NCBI GenBank assembly: GCA_017305555.1
Contig: JAFKKM010000029.1
Coordinates: forward strand, 1 to 64,000
DNA: 64,000 bases
Direction: 5' to 3'
Source of the DNA: Hyphomicrobiales bacterium
GTDB lineage: Bacteria > Pseudomonadota > Alphaproteobacteria > Rhizobiales > Xanthobacteraceae
This document shows positions 46,114 through 55,137 of this stretch, in pieces (the stretch's first letter is position 1; each line of letters starts with the position of its first letter). The position numbers and the translations under genes are program-made. The notes under the pieces were generated by a model, which saw only the letters and a program-made list of their open reading frames with translations, made no database searches and had not been told where the DNA came from.

Positions 46114-47156
46114 TCAGACGTGGCCCGCTCGACGGTTGCAGTGTCGATGCGATGCGATGTTCGCTTGATGTCGTGTTCGGCGACGAAATAGATCGGCCGC
46201 GCTTTCAGTTCGGAGAGAATTTTGCCGATGTATTCGCCGACGATGCCGATCATGATCAGTTGCACGCCGCCGATGGTCATCAGACCGACGATCAGCGACG
46301 GATAGCCAGGGACGCTCTCGCCATTGACCCATGTTTCCCACAGGATCGACAGCCCGAACAGGAAGGCGCCGAACGCCAGCAGCAATCCCAGCAGGCTGGC
46401 GAAGCGCAATGGCGCGACCGAGAACGAGGTCAGACCTTCGATCGACAATCCAAGCAGTCGTGCCGCGCTGAAACTGGTGACGCCGTGCGCGCGTGGCGCG
46501 GGTTCGTAGTCGACGCGAATTTGCCGAAAGCCGATCCAGCTCGCGAGCCCTTTGAAGAATCGATTGCGCTCGGGCAGGCGGCGCAACGCGCTCGCGGCGC
46601 GCGGTGACAGCAGGCGGAAATCTCCGGCGTCTTCCGGGATTTTCTGCCGCGCTCCCCAATTCACCAGCGCGTAGAAGCCGTGCACGGCAACGCGGCGCAA
46701 CGCGGATTCGTTGTTGCGGTTCGCCTTCGCGGTGTAGACGACGTCGTAGCCGTCATCGATCCAGTGGCTGACCAGTTTCTCGACGAGGTCAGGGGAGTGC
46801 TGGCCGTCGCCGTCCATGAACAGGATGGCGCCGTCTCCGGCATGATCGAGACCCGCCATCAAGGCGGCTTCCTTGCCGAAGTTGCGCGACAGCGACACCA
46901 CCTGCACGTCGATGGTGTCGGCAGGAAGATCGCGCGCGATCGACAGCGTTGTGTCCTTGCTGCCGTCGTCGACATAAATCACTTCGCAGGTGAGCGCATA
47001 GTGCTGGCGCAGCTTTTCCGCGAGACGGCTTAGCCGTTCGTGCAACAAGGCAAGACCAGCGGATTCATTGTAAAGCGGCACGACGATCGAAAGCCGATGG
47101 GCGTTGCCGCCGGCAGCCGCAATGGGTGCGCCTGTGATGTGCCTGTCGTCCGCCAT
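46110..47156 (-). CDS. Family 2 glycosyltransferase, polyprenyl-phosphate type (ArnC/DPM1-like)
   Basis: The start at 47156 (MADDRHITGA) puts the GT-A domain at residues about 20-230: LSIVVPLYNESAGL, VIYVDDGSKDTT, LSRNFGKEAALMAGLDHA and LFMDGDGQHSP (DxD-like). Two C-terminal membrane helices follow (RFASLLGLLLAFGAFLFGLSI and VGLMTIGGVQLIMIGIVGEYIG). This is the layout of enzymes that move a sugar onto undecaprenyl phosphate. Coupling with a ChbG/HpnK deacetylase suggests that the lipid-linked sugar is then deacetylated. Confidence 0.9.
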   Translation of the reverse strand: MADDRHITGAPIAAAGGNAHRLSIVVPLYNESAGLALLHERLSRLAEKLRQHYALTCEVIYVDDGSKDTTLSIARDLPADTIDVQVVSLSRNFGKEAALMAGLDHAGDGAILFMDGDGQHSPDLVEKLVSHWIDDGYDVVYTAKANRNNESALRRVAVHGFYALVNWGARQKIPEDAGDFRLLSPRAASALRRLPERNRFFKGLASWIGFRQIRVDYEPAPRAHGVTSFSAARLLGLSIEGLTSFSVAPLRFASLLGLLLAFGAFLFGLSILWETWVNGESVPGYPSLIVGLMTIGGVQLIMIGIVGEYIGKILSELKARPIYFVAEHDIKRTSHRIDTATVERATSE

Positions 47157-47242
47157 CGATCGAGTGTCCGCCACCGTTTTCCTGCCCCGATCAATAATAT
47201 GAGGCCGAGGAATAAATTCGGCAATGAGTCCTATCGGTGAAA

Positions 47243-48223
47243 TTACGCGGGCGGAAGGAAGGCCGCCAGTTTGGCGAACAGCGGGTTCTCGCGATCCAGC
47301 ACGTAGTCGAGCGACGCCACCGAAACGGTGTCGGCGCCGTGGTCGCGCAGGAAGCTGCCGAGCGCATAGATCTGCGCCGGAGGGCAGTGCAGCGTCACCA
47401 TGCCGGACGAGGTCGGTCCACCGAACGGCGACACCACGCCGAAGCGGTTGTGTGCTTCTGAGAGAAGCTCGGCGTTGCAGCCTTTGAAGCGGGTGCGGAC
47501 TTCCTTGTATTTGCTGGCGCGCGCGCGGGCGGCGATGTGGTCGAGGATGACGCGCGCGGTCTCGCGCGCCTCGGCGGACCAGTCGGCGTTGCGCGAGGCC
47601 ACGAGGTTGGCCTGGCTGCGCAGCATGACGCCGTCGTCCAGCACCTTGAGCCCGTTGGCCGCGAGCGTCGCGCCGGTGGTGGTGATATCGACGATCATCT
47701 CGGCGGTGCCGGTCGCGGGCGCGCCTTCGGTCGCGCCGGCGCTTTCGACGATGCGATAGTCGATGATGCCTTGTGCTGCGAAAAACGTCCGCGTCAGGTT
47801 GATGTACTTGGTGGCGACGCGCATACGCCGGTTGTGCTGCGCGCGAAATTCCGTGGTGACGTCGTCGAGGTCGGCCATGGTGCGGACGTCGATCCACGCC
47901 TGCGGCACCGCGACGACGACGTTGGCGTAACCGAAGCCGAGCGGATTGATCAGCGCCACGCGGCGGTCCGCATCGAGAATGCTCTCGCGGATCAGGTCTT
48001 CGCCGGTGATGCCGAGATGCACGCTGCCGCGCGCTAATTGCGATGCGATCTCGCTTGCGGAGAGATAAGCGATCTCGACGTTGTCCAATCCGGCGATGGT
48101 GCCGCGATAGTCGCGTGCGCCGCCGGGCTTCGACAAGGTGAGGCCGGCGCGGCTAAAAAACGCCTCGGCATTTTCCTGCAAACGGCCCTTGGAGGGGACC
48201 GCGAGAACGAACGGCGTGGTCAT
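47243..48223 (-). CDS. hisG: ATP phosphoribosyltransferase HisG
   Basis: The 326-residue product starts [18 protein letters not shown] and has the PRPP-binding block [21 protein letters not shown], shortened here. It catalyses the first step of histidine synthesis. The length is intermediate between the short form (about 210-230) and the E. coli long form (299), with a C-terminal extension, as in other alphaproteobacterial HisG proteins. It pairs with HisZ, whose gene overlaps by 4 bases. Confidence 0.95.
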   Translation of the reverse strand: MTTPFVLAVPSKGRLQENAEAFFSRAGLTLSKPGGARDYRGTIAGLDNVEIAYLSASEIASQLARGSVHLGITGEDLIRESILDADRRVALINPLGFGYANVVVAVPQAWIDVRTMADLDDVTTEFRAQHNRRMRVATKYINLTRTFFAAQGIIDYRIVESAGATEGAPATGTAEMIVDITTTGATLAANGLKVLDDGVMLRSQANLVASRNADWSAEARETARVILDHIAARARASKYKEVRTRFKGCNAELLSEAHNRFGVVSPFGGPTSSGMVTLHCPPAQIYALGSFLRDHGADTVSVASLDYVLDRENPLFAKLAAFLPPA

Positions 48224-49392
48224 GAAACGGCCCCAGGGATTCTTGCGGCAATCTGGTGGCGGAGTTGTGTCAGCGCTTCGACCCAGATCGAGAAGCCGAC
48301 AGCGGGGATAGGCGCGGCGGCGCCGAGCTGGGTGAGCAGTCCGTCGTAGCGTCCGCCGGCGACCAGCGGCTCGTCGCCGTTGCCCTTGCGGTGCAGTTCG
48401 AATTCGAAGCCGGTGTAGTAATCGACGCCGCGACCGAAGGCGGTGGCGAAACGAACGGTGTCGAGGTCGATGCCGCGTGCTTTCATGAATTGCGTGCGGC
48501 TTTCGAACTGGTCGATGGCGGTATCGATATCGAGCCTGGCGTCGGCTTGGAGCGCGCGCAACTGGCTCAGCGCCTCGTCGGGTGTGCCGGCGATGGTCAG
48601 AAAGCGGTTGATGATTTGCAGCGCGTCGCGTGGCAATGCGCCGCCCTTCAGCGTCGATTGTTCGAGGAAGCGGTCGGCGATTTCCGCGACGGTGCGGCCG
48701 CCGACATTGGTGGTACCTGCGATCGTCATCAGGTCGGTGACCAGCGCCAGCGCGGCCTTGCGGTCGGAACCGGCCAGTGCCGCCAGCACGCCCTCGTATT
48801 CGTTATGCGTCGGGCTGGCCGCGAGCGTCAGTTGCTCGATATCCTTCGCGAGGCTGATCTTGCGGTTGAAATCCTTGATCAGGCGGCGGCGCCAGACAGG
48901 GTAGAGCTTCAGCGCATCGATCAGCGCGATGAACAGCGCGACGTCGCCGGTCTTGATGTCGACATCGGTGACGCCGAAGGCGGCGGTGGCTTCACAGCCG
49001 AGCGCCAGCATCTCGGCATCGGCGGCGGCGCGGTCCTGCCGTCCGAAAGACTCGACGCCGGCCTGAAGGAACTCGCTCGGCTTGCCGCCGCGATAGCGGA
49101 ACACCGGGCCGAGATAGCAGAACCCGGCGGGTTGGCCGCTACGCGCCGAGGCGAGATAGTCGCGCGCCACCGGAATGGTGAGATCGGGGCGCAGGCACAG
49201 TTCCTCGCCGCCCGGATCGCTGGTCAGGTACAGGCTGCGGCGGATGCCTTCGCCGGAGAGGTCGAGGAACGGCTCGGCTGGTTGCAGGATCGGCGGCTCG
49301 GCGCGGATATAGCCGGCCTGCGCGAATGACGACAGCAGGGCCGCCGCCCAGGCGGCGGTTCCGGTCGCCTCTGGGGCTCGCGTGTCAGTCAT
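48220..49392 (-). CDS. hisZ: ATP phosphoribosyltransferase regulatory subunit HisZ
   Basis: The start at 49392 ([11 protein letters not shown]) gives a 390-residue product resembling histidyl-tRNA synthetase without tRNA function. Class II blocks are [42 protein letters not shown] (shortened) and the C-terminal [17 protein letters not shown]. HisZ activates HisG and gives histidine feedback control. Its last four bases overlap the hisG start. The 187 bases upstream hold no gene and must contain the promoter. Confidence 0.93.
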   Translation of the reverse strand: MTDTRAPEATGTAAWAAALLSSFAQAGYIRAEPPILQPAEPFLDLSGEGIRRSLYLTSDPGGEELCLRPDLTIPVARDYLASARSGQPAGFCYLGPVFRYRGGKPSEFLQAGVESFGRQDRAAADAEMLALGCEATAAFGVTDVDIKTGDVALFIALIDALKLYPVWRRRLIKDFNRKISLAKDIEQLTLAASPTHNEYEGVLAALAGSDRKAALALVTDLMTIAGTTNVGGRTVAEIADRFLEQSTLKGGALPRDALQIINRFLTIAGTPDEALSQLRALQADARLDIDTAIDQFESRTQFMKARGIDLDTVRFATAFGRGVDYYTGFEFELHRKGNGDEPLVAGGRYDGLLTQLGAAAPIPAVGFSIWVEALTQLRHQIAARIPGAVS

Positions 49393-49579
49393 CGGACTCG
49401 TCCAGGATATCGTCGAGGCATCCACGCGCCGTCCCCAAAGGTGTCGCGCGACACGCCTAACATATTGAAATTACATTTATTCTAGTGGCAAGGCGAGGTC
49501 GCCGCGCCGCCGGGCACATTCATTGCGGCTGCCAATAGCACGGCGCGCCGCCGGTTTCGACCTCGAATAGCGACGAGGC

Positions 49580-50335
49580 TTAACGTTCGGCGACGTTGTG
49601 CCAGTCGCCCAACGTCGCCTGAACCAGCGTTAGCGCGGCGACGGCGGCGGTGTCGGCGCGCAGGATGCGCGGCCCGAGCGATAGCCGCAGCACCTTGGGC
49701 TGTTTCAACAGCATGGCGCGTTCGGCCTCGGAAAACCCGCCCTCGGGGCCGATCAGGATATCGATGCCGCCGCTGCGTGTGCCGTTGCCAAGCGCGGCAA
49801 CGGGCGAGGCGACGTCGGCCGCCTCGTCGCAGAACACCAGCAGGCGTTGTTGATCGCGTCCGGTGAGATAGCGCTCCAGCGGCAGCGGCTGTTCCACCGC
49901 CGCGATGCTGAGGATGCCGCATTGTTCGGCGGCCTCGATCACATTGGCGCGCATTCGCTCGCCATTGATGCGGCTCACCTGCGTGTGCTGCGTCAACACC
50001 GGTTGCAGCGTGGCCGCGCCCATTTCGACCGCCTTCTGCGCCATGTAGTCAAGGCGCGCGTGTTTCAGCGGCGCGAACACGTAGGCGAGATCCGGCAGGC
50101 TGTCTTGCGGCCGGGTTTGCGCGCCGATCTCGAGGCGATCCGGCCGCTTGCCGCCGCCGATTGCGGCGCGCCATTCGCCGTCGCGGCCGTTGAAGACGAG
50201 AATGGTGCTGCCGGCGCCGAGCCGCAGCACGTTGCCAAGATAGTTGGCTTGTCCGCGTTCCAGCGCGACCTGAGCGCCTGCGGACAGCGGCGCATCGACA
50301 AACAGACGGGGACTGCGGAAATCGGCGAGCGGCAT
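49580..50335 (-). CDS. rsmE: 16S rRNA (uracil-1498-N3)-methyltransferase RsmE
   Basis: The 251-residue product has an N-terminal PUA-like part (PRLFVDAPLSAGAQV, ANYLGNVLRLGAGS) and a C-terminal SPOUT knot with ILIGPEGGFSEAE and LSLGPRILRADTAAVAAL, which bind S-adenosylmethionine. It methylates U1498 of 16S rRNA. In Alphaproteobacteria it is usually next to ubiA, as here, although the two are divergent and separated by a secreted-protein gene. Confidence 0.94.
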   Translation of the reverse strand: MPLADFRSPRLFVDAPLSAGAQVALERGQANYLGNVLRLGAGSTILVFNGRDGEWRAAIGGGKRPDRLEIGAQTRPQDSLPDLAYVFAPLKHARLDYMAQKAVEMGAATLQPVLTQHTQVSRINGERMRANVIEAAEQCGILSIAAVEQPLPLERYLTGRDQQRLLVFCDEAADVASPVAALGNGTRSGGIDILIGPEGGFSEAERAMLLKQPKVLRLSLGPRILRADTAAVAALTLVQATLGDWHNVAER

Positions 50336-50530
50336 GGTCGAAAATCCAATGATCGGAGCGTTTTAGCGTATCGTCGCCGGAATGCCAGATTGTCGCAGCC
50401 TTGCGCCGTGCTCTTGCCCTATTCGACGGGTTGTTAACCCGCAGCGGGAATCGTAAAAGGTTCTAAACCGCAAATCGCTTTGTATTTCGAGAACCTTGAT
50501 CGTCCGCCGAGTTTTGCCGGAGGGGAATCC

Positions 50531-51283
50531 GTGAGCATCCGCAGCCTGATTGCGCCGTTGACAGTCGCCGCCCTGCTTGGAGTGGCTGGTCCGGTTTACG
50601 CGCAAGGCGCGTTCCCTGCGCCGCTGCCGGCGGGCATGACGCCAGCTGAGAAGCCGTCGCCGTTTCCGCCGGTCAACAACGGCGGTGGTGTGATCAAGAA
50701 CGATCCCGCGTTCCCGCCGGTGAACGGCGCGGCCGCCAACTCGCCGTTTCCGCCGGTCAACGGAGCACCCCGCGCGTCGTTCGGAAATCCGAGCCCATTT
50801 CCGTCGAACGGCGCTCCGCCGGTCGCGGGTGGCGGGTTCGGTGCGCCGCAGGGTGGTCCGCCGCCGGGCGCGGAAGACTGCATGAAAGAGTTCATGCCGC
50901 TGCGCAAGGAAGCGGAGCGGCGCGGCAACCTGATCAAGAAGGCCAGCGATCGTCATGCGCCGGCCGCCGAGGCCTGCAAACTGATCGGCAATTTCTCGCA
51001 GGCCGAAGTGAAGATGATCAAATACGTTCAGGCGAACCACCAGAAGTGCGGAATCCCGCCGCAGGTGACCGACCAGCTCAAGAACGGGCACAAGAACACC
51101 GAGAAGATGATGAAGCAGGTCTGCAACGTGGCGCACCAGCAGGCCACGCAGCCGCGCGGTCCCGCCGGCCCGAGCCTGGCCGATGTCCTCGGCTCCTCCG
51201 CGTCGATGCCTACGTCCACCAACGGCAGCAAGAGGGGCGGCAGCACCTTCGATACGCTCAGCGGCAACGTGCTGACGCGATGA
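50531..51283 (+). CDS. Secreted Pro-rich protein of unknown function
   Basis: The GTG at 50531 has GGAGGGG upstream and starts a signal peptide (SIRSLIAPLTVAALLGVAGPVYA). The 250-residue precursor then has a linker with four FPPVN-type repeats and much Gly/Pro (about residues 25-115). A conserved-looking helical domain follows, with four cysteines (in AEDCMKEF, AEACKLIG, HQKCGIPP and MKQVCNVAH), which could form two disulfides. I do not know its function. It is between rsmE and ubiA, and ubiA begins 28 bases after its stop. Confidence 0.72.
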   Translation: MSIRSLIAPLTVAALLGVAGPVYAQGAFPAPLPAGMTPAEKPSPFPPVNNGGGVIKNDPAFPPVNGAAANSPFPPVNGAPRASFGNPSPFPSNGAPPVAGGGFGAPQGGPPPGAEDCMKEFMPLRKEAERRGNLIKKASDRHAPAAEACKLIGNFSQAEVKMIKYVQANHQKCGIPPQVTDQLKNGHKNTEKMMKQVCNVAHQQATQPRGPAGPSLADVLGSSASMPTSTNGSKRGGSTFDTLSGNVLTR

Positions 51284-51311
51284 GATCGGCCCGCGCCATC
51301 GCGGTGCGGCC

Positions 51312-52244
51312 ATGAGCGGGGCGACCGTGCGCGTCGCCGATTCCGTCGGCAACTGGGTCGACAACCGCGCGCCGGTGTGGACGCGTCCCTATCTGCGGCT
51401 CGCGCGCTATGACCGCCCGATCGGATCGTGGCTGTTGCTGATGCCGTGCTGGTGGTCGGCGGCGCTGGCCGCCGGCGTCGCCCGCGACGTCAGCGGCCTG
51501 CCGCTCACCGTGCTGCTGTTTTTCATCGGCGCCTTCGTGATGCGCGGCGCAGGCTGCACCTGGAACGACATCACCGATCGCAATCTCGATACCAAGGTGG
51601 AGCGCACCCGCTCACGGCCGATTCCGGCCGGGCAGGTGAGCGTGACGCAGGCGCTGCTGTTCCTGGTGTTGCAGGCGCTGGTCGGTCTCGGCGTGCTGTT
51701 GCAGTTCAATCGCTTCGCGATTTTCACCGGCATCGCGTCGCTCGTGATCGTCGCGGTCTATCCGTTCATGAAGCGCATCACTTACTGGCCGCAGATCACG
51801 CTCGGCCTTGCGTTTTCGTGGGGCGCGCTGATGGGCTTCGCGGTGACGCTCGGACGGCTGGATGCGGCGGCGCTGGTGCTCTACGCCGGCTCGATCTGCT
51901 GGGTGATCGCCTACGACACCATCTATGCGCATCAGGACACCGAGGACGACGTGCTGGTCGGTATCAAGTCGACGGCGTTGTTGTTCGGCGACAAGACCAA
52001 ACTTGCGCTGACGATTTTTTATTCGGCGGCGGTGGTGCTGATCGGCATCGCGTTGTGGCTGGCCGGCGCGGGCTGGCCGGCGGCGCTCGGTCTCGCGGCC
52101 TTCGCCGCGCATCTGGCGTGGCAGGTGCGGCGGCTCGATATTTCGGATTCCGCGCTGTGCCTGCGCATCTTCAAATCCAACCGCGACGCCGGACTGTTGC
52201 TGTTCGCGATGCTGGTGATCGACGCCGTGCTGCGGGCGGCTTAA
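51312..52244 (+). CDS. ubiA: 4-hydroxybenzoate polyprenyltransferase UbiA
   Basis: The 310-residue product has about eight membrane helices and both Asp-rich motifs of UbiA enzymes: CTWNDITDRNLD (NDxxDxxxD) and DTIYAHQDTEDD. It attaches the polyprenyl tail to 4-hydroxybenzoate in ubiquinone synthesis, in the inner membrane. The stop is only 3 bases ahead of the repeat-bounded elements that follow. Confidence 0.95.
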   Translation: MSGATVRVADSVGNWVDNRAPVWTRPYLRLARYDRPIGSWLLLMPCWWSAALAAGVARDVSGLPLTVLLFFIGAFVMRGAGCTWNDITDRNLDTKVERTRSRPIPAGQVSVTQALLFLVLQALVGLGVLLQFNRFAIFTGIASLVIVAVYPFMKRITYWPQITLGLAFSWGALMGFAVTLGRLDAAALVLYAGSICWVIAYDTIYAHQDTEDDVLVGIKSTALLFGDKTKLALTIFYSAAVVLIGIALWLAGAGWPAALGLAAFAAHLAWQVRRLDISDSALCLRIFKSNRDAGLLLFAMLVIDAVLRAA

Positions 52245-52247
52245 TTG

Positions 52248-52451
52248 GTTGCCCCTGCGAAGGCAGGGACTCATGACTCCTGACCTGGCGGCTGTGGTAC
52301 AAGGGTCGAAACAACTCCGCAGCCTGCCGAATGTACTCGGTTTATGTTCTCGCAAGCCAGCGCTGCGGCACGCTTTATATCGGCAGGGTCAATTCCCCCG
52401 CATCCAAGTTCGGAGTCATTGGTTATGGGTCCCTGCCTTCGCAGGGACGAC
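52248..52451. repeat. Internally deleted copy of the GIY-YIG repeat element
   Basis: Its 35-base ends (52248-52282 and 52417-52451) are inverted copies of each other with several mismatches and match the ends of the intact element at 52485-52904. Between them lie a leader similar to that of the intact copy (52283-52330) and only the first 24 or so codons of the nuclease gene. About 215 bases are missing. The 20 bases after its right end (TGCTTGGGGCG) also resemble those after the intact copy. Confidence 0.85.
52331..52402 (+). pseudogene. Truncated GIY-YIG nuclease gene
   Basis: The frame encodes MYSVYVLASQRCGTLYIG, nearly identical to residues 1-18 of the intact gene at 52567. It loses similarity after about residue 24 and runs into the right-hand repeat. 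The catalytic Arg/Glu region is missing, so no active enzyme can be made. Confidence 0.85.
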
Positions 52452-52484
52452 ACTGTGCTTGGGGCGGTACTCCGCTTCTCATTA

Positions 52485-52904
52485 GTCGTCCCTGCGAAGG
52501 CAGGGACCCATAACCCCTGGCCTTGCGGTTGTGATACAAGGGTAGAAACAACTCCGCAGCCCGCGAATGTACTCGGTTTACATTTTAGCAAGCCAACGCC
52601 ATGGTACGCTCTATATCGGCGTGACCAATTCTCTGCGCACGCGTTTGGAACAACACAGACGAGGTGACGGATCGGGGTTTGTCACGCAATACGGCGTACA
52701 TCGTCTCGTCTATGTCGAGAACTACGAACGCCCCGATGAAGCTATCGCGCGCGAGAAACAACTCAAGCGATGGAAGCGGGACTGGAAGATCAGGCTGATC
52801 GAGGAAGACAACCTCGATTGGAACGATCTAAGCGATCTTGTTTGATGGTCTTTCCGCAAATTTTGAACACAGGGGTTATGGATCCCTGCCTGCGCAGGGA
52901 CGAC
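52485..52904 (+). mobile_element. GIY-YIG nuclease element with 35-bp terminal inverted repeats
   Basis: The left end 52485-52519 and the right end 52870-52904 are inverted repeats with 33 of 35 positions identical. Each includes a hairpin: GTCCCTGC-GAAG-GCAGGGAC on the left, with one mismatch on the right. The only gene inside is a 92-codon GIY-YIG nuclease. A deleted copy lies directly upstream, and gene-free elements with the same type of ends occur at 7091-7220 and 63167-63291. That the whole unit moves is inferred from this copy pattern; flanking target duplications were not identified. Confidence 0.65.
52567..52845 (+). CDS. Small GIY-YIG nuclease family protein
   Basis: The 92-residue single-domain protein has the GIY-equivalent VYI (residues 4-6), YIG (16-18), a basic Arg pair (SLRTRLEQH, R24/R26) and the catalytic Glu63 in AIAREKQLKRW. 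It closes with RDWKIRLIEEDNLDWNDL. This is the very common stand-alone group (COG2827) found in many copies in alphaproteobacteria, of unproven function. It has no clear ribosome site; its leader (52520-52566) is shared with the truncated copy upstream. It would act as a metal-dependent DNA nuclease in the cytoplasm. Confidence 0.9.
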   Translation: MYSVYILASQRHGTLYIGVTNSLRTRLEQHRRGDGSGFVTQYGVHRLVYVENYERPDEAIAREKQLKRWKRDWKIRLIEEDNLDWNDLSDLV

Positions 52905-52929
52905 TCTATGCTTGGGGTGCGGGCAGCAA

Positions 52930-53451
52930 CTAATCCCGCGCGATGATCTCGAACTCGCCGCGATGGATCATGGGCTCGCTCGACATTTGTCCGGCGCGGC
53001 GGCGGGCGAGGAAACGCGGGCGGCGTTTGGCGACTGCGTTGCGCCGGCGCCGGCGCTGCGCCGGCTGGCGCTTAAACTCGATGAGCTGCGGCAGCGCGAA
53101 GAGATCGCTCCACACCTGCCAGGTGTCGTTGATCGCGTCCGGATCGTCGATCTCGCACAGCGGGACCGACAACGACGGATCGCGATGCATCAGCACCAGC
53201 ATCTGCGTCTCGCCGCGGTCGCGGATCGCGACGCCGAGGAAATCGCGCACCCGCACGTTGATCGCCATGTTCATACCGTGAACGGCGCGGCGCAGCACGA
53301 TGTGTTCGCGATGCATTTCGATGTGCCGGACATTGCCGTCGGCGCGCGTATCGTGCGCCTCGAAGCTGACCGGGAGTGAGTGGGGGTCGAGCCGCGCGAT
53401 GCGGCCCGACCCTGCGGGTGTGAACCCGCCTGTCGCTGTTTGACGTCTCAA
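52930..53451 (-). CDS. DUF6101-like protein
   Basis: The 173-residue product has blocks RIARLDPHSLPVSFEAHD, RADGNVRHIEMHREHIVLRRAVHGMNMAI (shortened) and FLGVAIRDRGE, then a basic Arg-rich stretch (PAQRRRRRNAVAKRRPRFLARRR) and IHRGEFEIIARD at the end. From memory this matches the rhizobial DUF6101 family; the name should be taken as probable. No enzymatic motif is seen. A PilZ-like beta-barrel character of the middle is possible. It converges on the GIY-YIG element. Confidence 0.6.
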   Translation of the reverse strand: MRRQTATGGFTPAGSGRIARLDPHSLPVSFEAHDTRADGNVRHIEMHREHIVLRRAVHGMNMAINVRVRDFLGVAIRDRGETQMLVLMHRDPSLSVPLCEIDDPDAINDTWQVWSDLFALPQLIEFKRQPAQRRRRRNAVAKRRPRFLARRRAGQMSSEPMIHRGEFEIIARD

Positions 53452-53736
53452 GGTCTTATCTCCCCGCCGGGATTATGTTCCCGATCGATGCGTGAGACTG
53501 TGCCAGAGCCGCGTCCGGATTCGCTTAAAAAGGCTGGTTAATCGAAAGTCACTTGCCCTGCTTTCGCGGGCATGATTGACAAGTCCTTGGCGGGGATGAT
53601 TGACGAGTCGTTGCCAAGTTCTCGACAAGGCCCCGACGTTTTGCCGCGAAAAGCGCCGCCATGTGCTTGAAGTCCGCGTAAATCAGGCACATCTGCGGTT
53701 GATGGACCTTTCGTTCGCTTCTTTGGGATTTTGTTC

Positions 53737-55137
53737 GTGATTGCTTCACCAAACAATTCGACCGCAGAAAAAACGCGTTCCACCGATGCCGGACTGCTGG
53801 ATCAATCGGCGCTTGGCGATCTTGCACAACGCCTCGTCGAGGCGGCGCGGCGTGCCGGCGCGGATGCGGCGGACGCGGTCGCGGTGCGCGGCGTTTCGCA
53901 AGGCGTCGAGGTGCGCGACGGCCGCGTCGAGGAATCCGAGCGCTCCGAAGGCGACGACGTCGGCTTGCGCGTGCTGGTCGGCAAGCGGCAGGCGGTGGTC
54001 TCCACCAACGACGTCGGCGGCGACGGCATCGCGAAACTCGCCGAGCGCGCGGTGGCGATGGCGCGGGTTGCGCCCGACGACGACTATGTCGGCCTTGCCG
54101 ATCCTGCGTTGCTGGCGCGCGAATTTCCCGATCTCGATCTGCTCGATCCATCGATGCCGTCCACCGCTGAACTCGAACGCCGCGCGCTGGAAGCGGAAGC
54201 GGCGGGCATTGCGGTGAAGGGTATCACCAAGTCCGGCGGCGCATCGGCCTCCTGCGGCATCGGCGGCATGGTGCTGGTGACGTCGACCGGTTTTCACGGC
54301 GCTTACTTACGTTCGAGCCAGGGCATCTCGATGACCGCGATTTCCGGCACGGGCACCGGAATGGAGCGCGATTACGATTTCAGTTCGGCGCTGCACGGCT
54401 CTGATCTGGCGTCGCCCGAAAGCATCGGCCGCAGCGCCGGTGACCGCGCTGTAGCGCGCGCCAATCCGCGCAAGTCGGAAACCTGCAAGGCGCCAGTGAT
54501 CTTCGATCCGCGCGTCGCGGGCTCGCTGGTCGGGCATCTGGTGGGCGCGGCAAACGGCGCGTCGATCGCGCGCAAGACCAGTTTCCTCAAGGACAAGCTC
54601 GGCCAACAATTGTTCGCGAACGGCATTCGCATCATCGATGATCCGCGCCGCGTGCGCGGCCTGCGTTCGCAAACTTTCGACGCCGAGGGCGTGGCAACCA
54701 AACAACTCGCGATCATCGACGATGGCGTCTTGACCTCGTGGCTGTTGGATTCCGCCACCGCGCGCGAACTCGGCATGATCACCACGGGTCATGCGCATCG
54801 CGGCGTGTCGTCGTCGCCGATGCCGGGTGCCTACAACCTGCATATGGAAGCAGGCGAGATGACGCCGGACGAACTGATGGCCGACATCAAGCAGGGCTTC
54901 TACGTCACCGACCTGATCGGCTCCGGTGTCAACGGCGTCACCGGCGATTACAGCCGCGGCGCGTCGGGCTTCTGGATCGAGAACGGCAAGCCGACCTATG
55001 CGGTGAGTGAGATGACCATCGCCGGGCATCTGTTCGACATCTTTAAATCGCTGCGGCCGGCCAACGATCTTGAATTCCGCTACGGCGTCAACGCGCCGAC
55101 CTTGCGCATCGAAGGGCTGACGATTGCCGGACGCTGA
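53737..55137 (+). CDS. pmbA: PmbA/TldE-type metallopeptidase partner protein
   Basis: The start is uncertain: GTG at 53737 or TTG at 53731. The 466-residue product belongs to the TldD/PmbA family. It has VEVRDGRVEESERSEGDDVGLRVLVG early and the C-terminal GVTGDYSRGASGFWIENG typical of PmbA (TldE). It lacks the HExxxH motif of TldD, so it should be the non-catalytic partner in the TldDE complex. That complex trims peptides and matures ribosomal natural products. The CysQ-like gene overlaps its last 14 bases. Confidence 0.88.
   Translation: MIASPNNSTAEKTRSTDAGLLDQSALGDLAQRLVEAARRAGADAADAVAVRGVSQGVEVRDGRVEESERSEGDDVGLRVLVGKRQAVVSTNDVGGDGIAKLAERAVAMARVAPDDDYVGLADPALLAREFPDLDLLDPSMPSTAELERRALEAEAAGIAVKGITKSGGASASCGIGGMVLVTSTGFHGAYLRSSQGISMTAISGTGTGMERDYDFSSALHGSDLASPESIGRSAGDRAVARANPRKSETCKAPVIFDPRVAGSLVGHLVGAANGASIARKTSFLKDKLGQQLFANGIRIIDDPRRVRGLRSQTFDAEGVATKQLAIIDDGVLTSWLLDSATARELGMITTGHAHRGVSSSPMPGAYNLHMEAGEMTPDELMADIKQGFYVTDLIGSGVNGVTGDYSRGASGFWIENGKPTYAVSEMTIAGHLFDIFKSLRPANDLEFRYGVNAPTLRIEGLTIAGR

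Noticed and set aside
52331-52402. A functional short GIY-YIG protein from the upstream copy
   Set aside because: It lacks the catalytic Glu region and runs into the terminal repeat, so it is treated as a pseudogene fragment.
53572-53619. Two 24-base imperfect direct repeats (ATGATTGACAAGTC / ATGATTGACGAGTC) before pmbA
   Set aside because: Only two diverged copies exist, with no symmetry or partner; probably chance or an old duplication.
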